Below are positions 28,763-38,676 of a stretch of DNA of 64,000 bases, in pieces. This DNA is from Bacteroidota bacterium (lineage in GTDB: Bacteria > Bacteroidota > Bacteroidia > Chitinophagales > Saprospiraceae): contig JAKOVW010000079.1 of assembly GCA_029781865.1 (NCBI GenBank), forward strand, positions 466,458 to 530,457, written 5' to 3'. The first letter of the stretch is position 1, and every line of letters starts with the position of its first letter. The translations under genes were made by a program, and so were the position numbers. Below the pieces are notes generated by a model that was not told where the DNA came from, did not search any database, and was given only the letters and a program-made list of their open reading frames with translations.

Positions 28763-30232
28763 TTAATTATCCCAAAATACTTTTGCAGTTAACGGATGTT
28801 GGCCCGGAAAATTCTTATTCAAACTTTCCTCTGAATCAGGATAAGGCAAAATAGATGGATACACATTGGGACCCAATGCATTCCTAGCCGGGTTTACGAA
28901 AATTCCACCTGGTGAACTGAATATGGGGTTTGCTGCATTATCAAATCTACGGGTCTCAATCCAGGATTCTATGGATTGCAATCCGGTCATACAAACCCAT
29001 TTTTGCAAGGCAATGGATTTTATAGCATCTGCAGGATCGTATTTGCCTTTTGTAATCAGGTACGTATCTGCATCCGTCGCAGCTACACCCAGGTATGCGC
29101 AATTTTCTTTGACTGCAGCTTCATAAAAAGGCTTGGCATCACCTGCTACCCATCCACGGGCCATAGCTTCAGCAATAAGTAAATTGCCTTCCCAGGATGA
29201 CATCAAAATAACCGGAGCAGTGGGGCTAAATATATTACCCCCCGCGGCAATTCGTGCTCCACTAGGCTTAGAATAATCTGCTGATGGAGGTGAATTTTCA
29301 ATATCCCCGAATTTCAATCCGATATGTTGGCCGGTTTTTGCCTTATCATAAAGAAAATCAATCCTTGGATCCTGTGTTGATGTCAGATAGTCAATGCTTG
29401 TTGTCGTTCCTACAAAGAAGTTACCCAATGCAGAGCTTTTTGCTTCAGTCCAAAATGGATTTCTTGAAGTTGAAGTACCCGGATAACTAATCATTGCATT
29501 ATCTGTATTCGCAATGATGAATTGATCAGGAGAGGAATAAAAAGCAGCTGCCTTTGCCTGTCCATCAGCACCTTGCCTGACATACAATTTAAGTAGCAAA
29601 GTATTGGCAAATTTTCTCCATTTTACTAAATCGCCACCATAGATCAAATCGTCAGAGCCAGGAATTTTATCTAATATTGACCCCAATGAATCCAATCCCT
29701 TTTTCAACAATTCTTCAATGCCCGGATACACCACTGATTTAACAGAATCATAGTGTGGTGCAAAAATTAAACCACTTGAAAAATCACCTCTCAACGCTTC
29801 TTTAAAGGGAATATCGCCGAACAAATCCGCACATACTTGAAAATTATAAGCTTGAATGATATAGGCAATGCCCTTATAATTTTTTTCATGTGTATTATTG
29901 ATGATGTAATTCAAATTGCTCATGCTTCTGTACAAATCTTCGAACAGCTGATTGCATTCTCCGGTTGACAACAAATGTTGATCCTGCTCCCCTAATGAAA
30001 CTCCTGGTCCCCCGGTCCAGTATTGGCACCAACGCTGTGTGGTGTAAGTGATCCGGTCTCCCATTGCAGTGCCAACATAAAGTATTGCGGAAGATAATTG
30101 TAGATTAATATCTGTTTTAGTAGATTGATTCGGATCGGAATTTACATCCAGATAATTATCGCAAGAGGTTGCGAGCATTACCATTGTCAGAATCAAAAAT
30201 AAATGTTTGAATGTATATGATTTCATTTTCAT
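28763..30232 (-). CDS. SusD/RagB-like nutrient-binding outer-membrane lipoprotein
   Basis: The product has 489 residues. A lipoprotein signal peptide is followed by LATSCDNYLDVNSDPNQ, the usual start of the SusD-2 subgroup. TPR-like helical regions contain LFEDLYRSMSNLNYIIN and VQAYNFQVCADLFGDIPF-type motifs typical of SusD proteins. It forms the lid over the SusC barrel and captures the ligand at the cell surface. It follows the SusC gene after 15 bases. No glycoside hydrolase, peptidase or sensor is next to it, so the substrate cannot be guessed; peptides or oligosaccharides are both possible. Confidence 0.92.
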   Translation of the reverse strand: MKMKSYTFKHLFLILTMVMLATSCDNYLDVNSDPNQSTKTDINLQLSSAILYVGTAMGDRITYTTQRWCQYWTGGPGVSLGEQDQHLLSTGECNQLFEDLYRSMSNLNYIINNTHEKNYKGIAYIIQAYNFQVCADLFGDIPFKEALRGDFSSGLIFAPHYDSVKSVVYPGIEELLKKGLDSLGSILDKIPGSDDLIYGGDLVKWRKFANTLLLKLYVRQGADGQAKAAAFYSSPDQFIIANTDNAMISYPGTSTSRNPFWTEAKSSALGNFFVGTTTSIDYLTSTQDPRIDFLYDKAKTGQHIGLKFGDIENSPPSADYSKPSGARIAAGGNIFSPTAPVILMSSWEGNLLIAEAMARGWVAGDAKPFYEAAVKENCAYLGVAATDADTYLITKGKYDPADAIKSIALQKWVCMTGLQSIESWIETRRFDNAANPIFSSPGGIFVNPARNALGPNVYPSILPYPDSEESLNKNFPGQHPLTAKVFWDN

Positions 30233-30247
30233 TCTAATTTAAAGTGC

Positions 30248-33200
30248 TTAAAAAGTTAATTTTAATTCTGCTCCGAAACTTCTGGATGTAGGCGTTGTTG
30301 AGGTTTCAATACCAAATGCATCGGTTGATGCACCAACACCACCAACTTCAGGATCTGCGAAAGTATTTGACTTGGCTACCCAATATTTCAAATTCTTAGC
30401 AAAAACGCCAACACTGATATTCGTAAAACCCGCAGAACCTAACCAGTCTTTTGGAAGATTGTAGGATAATGAAACTTCTCTCAACTTGACATAACTGGCA
30501 TCAACAAGAAATGCTGCTGCAGGTAAACTTTTGAAATAATGGTAAGCATCCGTTTTTATATCATTTACGCTACCATCTTCTTTCACACTATTAGGAACTA
30601 CAAACGGATCTCTATTATAAATTGTAGTTGTACTTGCAGTACCATTAAATTCTGTACTCAGCTTAGTACCTGAATAAAACAATCCACCTTGTTTTCCATC
30701 GAATAAAACATGAAGGTTAAATCCTTTGTAAGTTAAATCCGTACCAAAACTATACAAGAAGTCAGGCTGGTATGAACCTAGGTAAGATAAGGTACCGCTC
30801 TGCTTAGGATTTCCATTTCCATCTACGACTATGCGTCCCTGGCTATCAAAAACAAAACTGGTTCCTTTGTATGTACCAAACGGCTGGCCTTCTGCTGCTA
30901 CGAGATTCAATGTACCATGTCCTGCAAAATGCACGAGGCTTTCATAGATGTTCAGTTCATCACCTTGAATACCATTGTCAAGAATGGTCTTTACGATATT
31001 GTGATTTTCAGAATAGGTACCGTACACTTTCCAGTCCAAATCTTTAGCGTGATAAGGATTCAGGCGTATACCCAATTCAAGTCCAACATTTTCCATTCTT
31101 CCGATATTCTGAGTGATGACATCATACCCACTGGACCATGGAATGTTGACATCCACAATTTGATCTTTGGAATTGATTTCGTATAAAGTGAATTCGAAAA
31201 TCGCTTTGTCATTCAAAATACCAAGGTCTATCCCGCATTCATTGGTAATCGATAATTCCGGTTTCAAATTCGGATTTCCAATTCTCCTAGAGCGTTGGGC
31301 ACCTGGCACACCATTGAATGGAAATAGAATCCTGTAATCTGTTCCCCAATCCAATATCGTGGGATTGACAGAAAAATAATTATCCAATCTGTAAAGAGGT
31401 GCATCTTTTCCTGCAGATCCTACGCTTGCACGGAATTTAAGACTTGAAATTCCATCAATAGCCCATTCTCTAAGATTGGATGGAACGAAAGATATTCCAC
31501 CGGCCTGATAAAAGAAACCTCTTTTACCTTCAGGTAACGTGGAAGAATAATCTTTCCTCGCGGAATATTCGAAAAACACTAGATCCCTATATCCCAAGGA
31601 AGCATTAAACAAACCTCCAAGCAATCTATACTTACTAGTGGTATTTGTTGATATTGGTGTTTCAGCAGAATTAGTTAGATCATAGAAATCCGGAATAACC
31701 AAACCACCAACGGTAGATCCTGTAACTCTTCGGAATGTTTGTTCAATTGAATTAAAACCAACTGTTGTATTCAGTTTAAAATTACTTCCGATCGGTCTGC
31801 TATAATTAACCAAAAGGTCATAATTCAAATTTGTACTTCTGTCACTGGATTCTTTGTAAGATCCCAAACTAAAATTAGCTTGATCACGTGGACTATTAAA
31901 ATCACTTAATGCACCATCAGACCATGACAATGCTCTTGCATAGGTAAACTTCGGACTATTTTCTGTAACACTGCTGATGAAAAAGTTAGTACTTACTTTT
32001 CCAGTTAATCTTACATACTTACAAGGCAGATAATTTAAAGTCACATTTGAAATCACATTGTCGACAGAATTCCGAACGGCCTGCTGATCCAGTATGTAAT
32101 AAGGATTTACAGAATATTGTCCATAAAATCCTTTGAAATCCTGATAAGGACTGTTGTAATCCCGCAATTCACTAAATGGAATATTTACAGGTGTTTGCAA
32201 AGCAAAACCATAGGCTGGAGTTCCTGATGACCATCCAAATGGATAACCACCTTCAGTAGCACCCCGTTGGTTCAGTTTAGCATAGTTAAATGAAAATGAT
32301 GTGCTCAATTTTTTAGAAAATTCAGCTGATACATTCAACAGGATATTATTTTTATACAGATTGGTATGTGGAACAATCCCGGTATTGTTGAAATTAGTAT
32401 AAGAAATAAAGTATTTGAATTTATCTGATCCACCGCTGATTGAAACATTGTTCCGTTGGGTTTGTCCATAATCAAAAAAGTTTTCCAAATGATTAGGAAC
32501 ATAAGAATATGGTCGGGACAATTGTTCTATTTTACCATTGCTTAAAGGAATCAGGTTGCCATTGGCATCGGCCGGAGCACCTGTCCAAGGCAATATTCTG
32601 CCATCGAGAGCAGCACCCCAAGAGAAATTTTCTCCCATGAAAATATCGATACCACCACCACAGCCACCACAAGTTTTGTATCCGGATCCGAATTGTTCCT
32701 GTTGTTTGAAGATCAAGTACACGCGTTCTTGGCTGAAAGAGGTACTGAAGCTGATTTGAGGCTTGGAACCTTCCCTTCCTTTCTTAGTGGTTACCAAAAT
32801 AACACCCGAACCACCGCGAGAACCGTACAAAGTAGTTGCAGCAGGACCTTTGAGAACTGTAACAGATTCTATGTCATCCGGATTAATGTCATTTCCTCGA
32901 TTTCCAAAATCTACATAATTGTCACGATCTCCCTGAGCACCTTTTTCACCACCATTAGGGCCAACACCACCACCACCAGCTGAATTTGAATTATTTACCG
33001 GAACTCCATCAACGACAATAAGAGCGTTATTTCCCTGAGTAAGGGAAGTTTCTCCCCGAAGTACAATCCGTGTAGATGCACCTACAGCTCCGGAAGATGA
33101 CCCGATTTTTACTCCGGCTACTTTACCTTGAAGCGCATTCAGTACACTTTTGTTGGTAACAGTATTCAGATCTTCTGAACTAATTGTTTGGTTAGCATAA

Positions 33201-33550
33201 ACCACGTCGCTTTTATTCCGCTTCACACCAAGAGCAGAAATTACTGTCTCTGTAAGAAGTACACCTTCTTCCATGGAAACATCAACCATGTTACTGGCAC
33301 CCAGGGTGATTTCCTGAGTATTGTAACCTGTATAACTAATCACAACGACATTTACACCTGCAGGAACACTGAGGCTGTAGCTACCATTGAGATCAGTTAT
33401 TGTACCTGTGGTGGTTCCTTTCGCTACAACGTTCGCGCCGATGACGGGAGAGCCACTTTTGTCGGTTACCGTTCCTTTAATCATCCTTTGGGCCTCAGCC
33501 ATCTCAAAGACGATAAAAAGAGACAGAAATACGAATAAAACTTTCTTCAT
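30248..33550 (-). CDS. SusC/RagA-like TonB-linked outer-membrane transporter
   Basis: The product has 1100 residues. The signal peptide (about 1-20) is followed by a carboxypeptidase-D-regulatory-like domain (MIKGTVTDKSGSPVIGANVV, about 22-100). The plug has ALQGKVAGVKIGSS, RIVLRGETSLTQGNNALIVV and GPAATTLYGSRGGSGVILVT, all SusC signatures, then a 22-strand barrel ending in FGAELKLTF. A glycine-rich cysteine cluster (CGGCGGG, near residue 288) lies early in the barrel. It imports large ligands with the downstream SusD-like lipoprotein. A Bacteroidota promoter at 33592-33620 precedes it. Confidence 0.95.
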   Translation of the reverse strand: MKKVLFVFLSLFIVFEMAEAQRMIKGTVTDKSGSPVIGANVVAKGTTTGTITDLNGSYSLSVPAGVNVVVISYTGYNTQEITLGASNMVDVSMEEGVLLTETVISALGVKRNKSDVVYANQTISSEDLNTVTNKSVLNALQGKVAGVKIGSSSGAVGASTRIVLRGETSLTQGNNALIVVDGVPVNNSNSAGGGGVGPNGGEKGAQGDRDNYVDFGNRGNDINPDDIESVTVLKGPAATTLYGSRGGSGVILVTTKKGREGSKPQISFSTSFSQERVYLIFKQQEQFGSGYKTCGGCGGGIDIFMGENFSWGAALDGRILPWTGAPADANGNLIPLSNGKIEQLSRPYSYVPNHLENFFDYGQTQRNNVSISGGSDKFKYFISYTNFNNTGIVPHTNLYKNNILLNVSAEFSKKLSTSFSFNYAKLNQRGATEGGYPFGWSSGTPAYGFALQTPVNIPFSELRDYNSPYQDFKGFYGQYSVNPYYILDQQAVRNSVDNVISNVTLNYLPCKYVRLTGKVSTNFFISSVTENSPKFTYARALSWSDGALSDFNSPRDQANFSLGSYKESSDRSTNLNYDLLVNYSRPIGSNFKLNTTVGFNSIEQTFRRVTGSTVGGLVIPDFYDLTNSAETPISTNTTSKYRLLGGLFNASLGYRDLVFFEYSARKDYSSTLPEGKRGFFYQAGGISFVPSNLREWAIDGISSLKFRASVGSAGKDAPLYRLDNYFSVNPTILDWGTDYRILFPFNGVPGAQRSRRIGNPNLKPELSITNECGIDLGILNDKAIFEFTLYEINSKDQIVDVNIPWSSGYDVITQNIGRMENVGLELGIRLNPYHAKDLDWKVYGTYSENHNIVKTILDNGIQGDELNIYESLVHFAGHGTLNLVAAEGQPFGTYKGTSFVFDSQGRIVVDGNGNPKQSGTLSYLGSYQPDFLYSFGTDLTYKGFNLHVLFDGKQGGLFYSGTKLSTEFNGTASTTTIYNRDPFVVPNSVKEDGSVNDIKTDAYHYFKSLPAAAFLVDASYVKLREVSLSYNLPKDWLGSAGFTNISVGVFAKNLKYWVAKSNTFADPEVGGVGASTDAFGIETSTTPTSRSFGAELKLTF

Positions 33551-33591
33551 AATTTGGTAAGTTTTAGTTTGCTTAAGATATTGTTAACTCC

Positions 33592-33620
33592 CAAAGATAC
33601 TATGGTTTGCAATTTTCAAA
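33592..33620 (-). promoter_or_regulatory. SusCD operon promoter, Bacteroidota type
   Basis: Minus-strand TTTG (33617-33620), a 17-base spacer and TATCTTTG (33592-33599). Both elements fit the TTTG / TAnnTTTG consensus. The -7 lies about 42 bases upstream of the SusC start. Confidence 0.7.
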
Positions 33621-33704
33621 AATTTTTGGTTAATAATTTCTTATTTATTTTAAAATGCTTTTGATATCAGTTAAATGATTGATTTATAACTACTTGTAAA
33701 TATG

Positions 33705-34418
33705 CTACTTCAATTGATTTTTATACATTGAAATTGCATTTTCAAGACCATAATAGATTGCATCACAGACCAGTGCATGTCCTATGGAAACCTCTAAAAG
33801 CCCTTCCACATTCATTTTGTAATAATGAAGGTTTTCCAAATTTAAATCGTGACCGGCATTGACTCCCAGCATACATGTATTGGCAGCATGAGCGGATCTG
33901 ACATGATCCAGGACTGCTTTTCTTTGGTCAATTTTGAATTCTTTAGAATAATCTCCTGTATAAAATTCAACTCTGTCAGCCCCTGCTTCCCTTGAATAAA
34001 ACACCATTTCTTCCACAGGGTCCAGGAATAATGAAACGCGGATGCCCTGATCCTGAAACTTTTTAATGATGTCCCGAAGCATATTCAGATTTGCCCTGAC
34101 ATCCCAACCTGAATCAGAGGTTAGTACATCCGGAGCATCAGGCACGAGTGTAACCTGGTGTGGTTTATTCCTGCATACTAAATCAATGAATTCGTCAGAG
34201 GGATATCCTTCAATATTGAATTCCGTTTGTACGACTTCTTTTAACAGGGGGATGTCTGTATAGCGTATATGCCTTTGATCCGGCCTTGGATGCACTGTTA
34301 TGCCTTCCGCTCCAAAACGTTCACAATCCTGTGCAATCTGAACCAGATCCGGAAGATTGCCCTTTCTCGAATTTCTTATTAATGCAATTTTGTTGATATT
34401 TACGCTTAATCTGGTCAT
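33705..34418 (-). CDS. pdxJ: Pyridoxine 5'-phosphate synthase
   Basis: The product has 237 residues from the start at 34418 (MTRLSVNINKIALIRNSR); two residues more are possible upstream. The signatures are GAEGITVHPRPDQRHI, VTLVPDAPDVLTSDSGWD and GADRVEFYTGDY, with GVNAGHDLNLENL near the end. It condenses 1-deoxy-D-xylulose 5-phosphate with 3-amino-2-oxopropyl phosphate to make pyridoxine 5'-phosphate in the DXP-dependent route. It diverges from the CPBP protease gene. No other pdx gene is in the window. Confidence 0.96.
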   Translation of the reverse strand: MTRLSVNINKIALIRNSRKGNLPDLVQIAQDCERFGAEGITVHPRPDQRHIRYTDIPLLKEVVQTEFNIEGYPSDEFIDLVCRNKPHQVTLVPDAPDVLTSDSGWDVRANLNMLRDIIKKFQDQGIRVSLFLDPVEEMVFYSREAGADRVEFYTGDYSKEFKIDQRKAVLDHVRSAHAANTCMLGVNAGHDLNLENLHYYKMNVEGLLEVSIGHALVCDAIYYGLENAISMYKNQLK

Positions 34419-34546
34419 AAACAATACGATTTTGATTTTTCATTTTTATGTTAGAATATACCGGAAAAATTTAATTCAAACATGAAGCTAACCAAATATG
34501 AAGAACCTCAATATGGTTGCTACCAATTATTTTACAAACGGATATA

Positions 34547-35419
34547 ATGATCAAAAATAAACTGATCTCATTACTCTATTTTGTGCTCTTTGTAATTCTT
34601 GGATTACTCATCAGCAATTTAATGTTGATTGGAATGATTTATTCCAAAGGGATAGGATTAGAACAAATCGTTTCCGATTCCAAATCGCTTTTAAATACAT
34701 TAACTAGTCAGGAACTTCTTATTACGCAATTATGCAGCCAGGTATTTACTCTAATCATTCCAGCCTGGGTCCATAGCAGAGTAAATCCGGATTCATCAAC
34801 TTCACTAAATACTTCTTCATTTGCATTGAATATTTTCTTTATCAGTCTGCTTTTCTTTCTATCCTGTATACCCCTGGTCGCTTTTTCAAGTTATCTCAAT
34901 CAATTAATTCCGTTAACGGACTGGATGAATGACACAGAATTGCAAATGGCCGAGATGATACAAAAAATGCTTAATTTTCAGTCCCTGTCTGATTTAATCA
35001 TTGCCTTAGTAGTCATAGCTGCAATTCCTGCAATCGCCGAAGAATGGGTCTTCCGGGGCATTGTTCAAAATCAATTCATCTCATGGACTAAAAACAAATG
35101 GATCGGATTGCTTCTCGCATCCATATTCTTTTCTGCCATTCATATGCAGTTCCAGGGTTTTTTGCCGAGATGCGTATTGGGTTTGATTTTAGGATTTGTT
35201 TATATGAATACCGGCAATTTATGGCATTCTATATTATTGCATTTTTTTAATAATGGATTTCAGGTGATCGGAGCATACATTTATAGAGAGGAAATTTTAA
35301 AGCAACTTCACGAGGAGACCAAAATGCCAAATCCTGCGGCCCTGGCTTTTTCAGTTATGGCAACTGTATTCATGGCTTACTATCTCATTCAAAAAACAAA
35401 ACGAACAAGTCATGTTTAA
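34547..35419 (+). CDS. CPBP-family intramembrane glutamic endopeptidase
   Basis: The product has 290 residues from the start at 34547 (MIKNKLISLLYFVLF), a membrane protein with about seven to eight hydrophobic segments. The CPBP motifs are present: EEWVFRG (EExxxR, catalytic Glu pair), FSAIHMQFQGF (HxxxxF-type) and NLWHSILLHFFNN. Such proteases include CAAX-type processing enzymes and bacteriocin or quorum peptide processors; the substrate here is unknown. It overlaps cdsA by eight bases, which suggests coupled expression with phospholipid synthesis. The upstream ATG at 34517 would add ten residues before the first membrane helix and is less likely. Confidence 0.88.
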   Translation: MIKNKLISLLYFVLFVILGLLISNLMLIGMIYSKGIGLEQIVSDSKSLLNTLTSQELLITQLCSQVFTLIIPAWVHSRVNPDSSTSLNTSSFALNIFFISLLFFLSCIPLVAFSSYLNQLIPLTDWMNDTELQMAEMIQKMLNFQSLSDLIIALVVIAAIPAIAEEWVFRGIVQNQFISWTKNKWIGLLLASIFFSAIHMQFQGFLPRCVLGLILGFVYMNTGNLWHSILLHFFNNGFQVIGAYIYREEILKQLHEETKMPNPAALAFSVMATVFMAYYLIQKTKRTSHV

Positions 35420-36224
35420 ACGAAGCGTTACCGGATTAGCTCTTGGCATCATCACCTTTTTTGCGTTGTTGTATTCCATCTGGTCTGCAACGCTATTACT
35501 CATTATTATACTTGTATTTTCCAGCCGGGAATGGATTCAGCACGTTGCGAAACGGGAAGGCAGTTTCGCTTCAAAAAACTTTTTGTTCATCACCCTATTC
35601 TTTACTTTTTTTATTCTATTTAAATTAATCAATGGCAAAACGCAGGAAGATCATTTTGATCTTCAAAAAATAAACGCCATTATCCTTTTTATACTAAGTA
35701 TTTACGGAGCTTCAATAATTACTCAAAGAAACTGGAGCTTTTGTCAATCCTGGTATTCCGGAATTTTTTACATCTGCTTCCCTATTCTGATTGGATTCAG
35801 TTATTTGAACCAAAATTTCGAACAACATCGCTGGATCATTCTCGGATTAATTATTATTAACTGGTGCAACGATGTGTTTGCCTATTTTACAGGTAGCCTG
35901 ATCGGTAAACATCCACTTGCACCGGCTATATCCCCCAAAAAAACAATTGAAGGTGCAGCAGGTGGACTGATAGCCGCTATTCTCGCGGCCTGGTTGGTTA
36001 ATCAATATTTGTTTACACTAAAGTTCAACATTTCGACTATTGTTATTTTGGGCGGCGCAATTTGGTTTGCGGGAACTCTGGGCGATTTGTATGAATCCAA
36101 ACTAAAACGGATAATCGGGATCAAGGACAGCGGACAGCTGCTACCCGGACATGGTGGTTTCCTGGATCGATTCGATAGTTTTTTCTTTATCATACCAACC
36201 GGCATTTTTGTACTTTCTATTTGA
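35412..36224 (+). CDS. cdsA: Phosphatidate cytidylyltransferase
   Basis: The product has 270 residues with about seven membrane segments. It has the CDS signature near the C-terminus: SKLKRIIGIKDSGQLLPGHG, then GFLDRFDS, matching the S-x-x-K-R...K-D...P-G-H-G-G...D-R-x-D pattern. It makes CDP-diacylglycerol from phosphatidate and CTP, the branch point for phosphatidylethanolamine and cardiolipin. It overlaps the upstream CPBP gene and is followed after 99 bases by psd. Confidence 0.96.
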   Translation: MFKRSVTGLALGIITFFALLYSIWSATLLLIIILVFSSREWIQHVAKREGSFASKNFLFITLFFTFFILFKLINGKTQEDHFDLQKINAIILFILSIYGASIITQRNWSFCQSWYSGIFYICFPILIGFSYLNQNFEQHRWIILGLIIINWCNDVFAYFTGSLIGKHPLAPAISPKKTIEGAAGGLIAAILAAWLVNQYLFTLKFNISTIVILGGAIWFAGTLGDLYESKLKRIIGIKDSGQLLPGHGGFLDRFDSFFFIIPTGIFVLSI

Positions 36225-36277
36225 ATCTGCCTATTCGAAAGAAAAGCTATAACAAAAGCCTCCTTCCTGTAAATTTG

Positions 36278-36285
36278 TAACTTTG
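36278..36285 (+). promoter_or_regulatory. Possible psd promoter (-7 element)
   Basis: TAACTTTG fits TAnnTTTG and lies 38 bases upstream of the psd start. No good -33 TTTG was found, so psd may equally be read from the cdsA transcript. Confidence 0.35.
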
Positions 36286-36323
36286 TCTTTATTCGATACT
36301 ATTGAATCCGTAAACGCATACAC

Positions 36324-36974
36324 ATGTATATTCACAAAGAAGGAAGAACCTGGGTAACCGGCACGCTTTTATTTTATATAGCAGTAATTCTGTTGTTTCA
36401 GAATTACCTGACTTTTTTGTTTTGGCCGGTAGTTATCCTAATTGGTATTTTTTTTCTGCTCGTTTTAAATTTTTTCAGAAATCCAGAGCGTAGGATTCAA
36501 GACATAAACGATTCTCAGATATATGCTGCAGCAGATGGAAAGATCGTCGTAATTGAAGAAGTAACGGAAACGGAATTTTTTAATGATAGACGTAAAATGG
36601 TCAGCATATTTATGAATCCATTAAACGTACATTGCAACCGCTATCCATTTTCCGGCAAAATAATTTATGCTAAATATCATCCCGGAAAATACCTTGTAGC
36701 CTGGCACCCCAAAGCATCAACAGATAATGAACGAAACACCGTTGTCCTGGAGCGTAAAGACGGTACACAGGTTTTAATCCGGCAAATAGCCGGTGCCCTG
36801 GCAAGAAGAATCGTTAGTTATGCAAAACCAGGAGACGAGGTCGTACAAGGAACAGATTTAGGATTTATCAAATTCGGTTCCCGTGTTGATTTATACCTTC
36901 CCTTGAACGCTGAAATTAAAGTTGAAATGAATCAACTCGTCAAAGGAAATGTGGATGTAATCGCTCAGGTATAA
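36324..36974 (+). CDS. psd: Phosphatidylserine decarboxylase, small (PSD-B-like) family
   Basis: The product has 216 residues, the short form common in Bacteroidota and Proteobacteria without mitochondrial-type extensions. Two N-terminal membrane segments (about 14-50) are followed by ADGKIVVIEEV, MNPLNVHCNRYPFSGKI and the processing site in LGFIKFGSRVDLYLP. There the proenzyme cuts itself at Gly-Ser to make the pyruvoyl cofactor. It converts phosphatidylserine to phosphatidylethanolamine. A pssA gene is not in the window. Confidence 0.93.
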   Translation: MYIHKEGRTWVTGTLLFYIAVILLFQNYLTFLFWPVVILIGIFFLLVLNFFRNPERRIQDINDSQIYAAADGKIVVIEEVTETEFFNDRRKMVSIFMNPLNVHCNRYPFSGKIIYAKYHPGKYLVAWHPKASTDNERNTVVLERKDGTQVLIRQIAGALARRIVSYAKPGDEVVQGTDLGFIKFGSRVDLYLPLNAEIKVEMNQLVKGNVDVIAQV

Positions 36975-37128
36975 ATTCATTTTATTGAATCCCCTGATTT
37001 GAATACAATGCCGATTAAAGGCGCTATAATTAAAATGAAGTTTATCTGAAATGGTAATCGTCCGTTTCAAATTGCAATTCAAAAAATTACTGGAATCAAT
37101 TGACGGCCAAAATTCCCTTCATTTGAAT

Positions 37129-38652
37129 TTAATTCACCGGTTTCATTTGTGGAAACAAAAGTACTTCCTGAATCGCATCCTGTCCGGTAAGCATCATGGT
37201 GAGTCTATCGATTCCTATACCAAGTCCGGATGTCGGAGGCATACCATACTCCAGAGAAAGCAAAAAGTCTTCGTCGAGCACCATCGCTTCTTCATCCCCT
37301 CTGGCTGCTAATTTAAGTTGATCTTCAAATCGCTGCCGCTGATCTAATGGATCATTCAACTCTGTATAGGCGTTTGCAATCTCTTTAGTGTTTACATACA
37401 ATTCAAAACGCTCGACCAATCCGGCTTTTGAACGATGCTTTTTTGCAAGCGGAGTCATTTCAATCGGATAATCGGTGATATAGGTAGGTTGAACCAGGTG
37501 TTTTTCCACCATTGCTCCAAAGATGGAATCGATCAGCTTACCAACTCCCATTGAATCATCAATATCAATTCGGTTGGATTTACAAAATGCAATTAACTCG
37601 GCCTCAGATTTTCCCTCTACATCAAAGTTTGCATATTCCTTTATCGCATCAAACATACTTAACCGACGAAATGGTTTTGCAAAATTTAAATCAACTGAAT
37701 CATGTTTCACAACAGGAGAGCCAATTACTGCAACAACTACCCGTTCCAGCATAGTTTCCACCATTTCCATCATCCATATATAATCCTTATACGCCACGTA
37801 AATCTCCATCGAGGTGAATTCCGGATTATGCGTTCGATCCATTCCTTCATTGCGAAACATTTTTCCAAACTCAAACACTCCGTCAAACCCACCTACAATC
37901 AGTCGTTTCAAATACAGTTCATTGGCAATGCGCAAAAACAAAGGCATGTCAAGCGCATTGTGATGCGTTTTAAATGGTCGTGCTGCAGCTCCGCCATGAA
38001 TGCTTTGTAAGACAGGCGTCTCGACTTCAAGCCATCCCTGCTCTACAAAAAAATTTCTCATTTCATTGATGATGCGAGACCGTTTGATAAATATTTCTTT
38101 TACCTGTGGATTCACGATAAGATCCACATAGCGATGTCTGTATCGCTGTTCAGGATCGGTAAAAGCATCATGTGCATTTCCATCTGCATCCACTTTTACA
38201 ATAGGCAATGGATGTAATGATTTGCTTAACAATTTAAAAGTTGAAACATGGATTGATATTTCGCCGACTTTGGTTCTGAAAATATACCCTTCAACACCAA
38301 TGATATCTCCTATGTCGATCAATTTTTTAAATAGCGTATCATAAGCAGTTTTATCGTCCCCCGGACAAATTTCATCGCGTTTGATATAAACCTGAATTTT
38401 GCCAACAGCATCCTGAATCTCTGCAAAACAAGCCTTACCCATATCTCTTACCATCATCAATCTGCCGGCAAGCCGAATGTGCTTAAAAAATTCATTCCCC
38501 ACAGGACTTTCCGGGTTGTCGAAATTTGATTTAATAAAAACGGAATTTGAATTCACCTCAAAGGCTTCCGCGGGGTATGGATTAAAACCCTGCTGAATAA
38601 TTTCCGACAACGAATTTCGCCTGATAATCTCTTGTTCGCTAAGATGCTGCAT
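37129..38652 (-). CDS. lysS: Lysyl-tRNA synthetase, class II
   Basis: The product has 507 residues. The N-terminal OB-fold anticodon-binding domain (about 55-165) is followed by the class II core with motif 1 (IINEMRNFFVEQGWLEVETP), motif 2 (FRNEGMDRTHNPEFTSME) and motif 3 (GLGIGIDRLTMML near the end). Lysine-recognition residues of the LysRS type are present (NELYLKRLIVGG). It is convergent with psd, and no terminator was identified between them. Confidence 0.97.
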   Translation of the reverse strand: MQHLSEQEIIRRNSLSEIIQQGFNPYPAEAFEVNSNSVFIKSNFDNPESPVGNEFFKHIRLAGRLMMVRDMGKACFAEIQDAVGKIQVYIKRDEICPGDDKTAYDTLFKKLIDIGDIIGVEGYIFRTKVGEISIHVSTFKLLSKSLHPLPIVKVDADGNAHDAFTDPEQRYRHRYVDLIVNPQVKEIFIKRSRIINEMRNFFVEQGWLEVETPVLQSIHGGAAARPFKTHHNALDMPLFLRIANELYLKRLIVGGFDGVFEFGKMFRNEGMDRTHNPEFTSMEIYVAYKDYIWMMEMVETMLERVVVAVIGSPVVKHDSVDLNFAKPFRRLSMFDAIKEYANFDVEGKSEAELIAFCKSNRIDIDDSMGVGKLIDSIFGAMVEKHLVQPTYITDYPIEMTPLAKKHRSKAGLVERFELYVNTKEIANAYTELNDPLDQRQRFEDQLKLAARGDEEAMVLDEDFLLSLEYGMPPTSGLGIGIDRLTMMLTGQDAIQEVLLFPQMKPVN

Positions 38653-38668
38653 ACGTTTTATTGATGGG

Positions 38669-38676
38669 CAAAGATA
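38669..38676 (-). promoter_or_regulatory. Putative lysS promoter (-7 element)
   Basis: TATCTTTG on the minus strand lies 17 bases upstream of the lysS start and matches TAnnTTTG. The rest of the 38653-38926 gap shows no other clear element; no convincing plus-strand promoter for the efflux operon was found. Confidence 0.5.
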
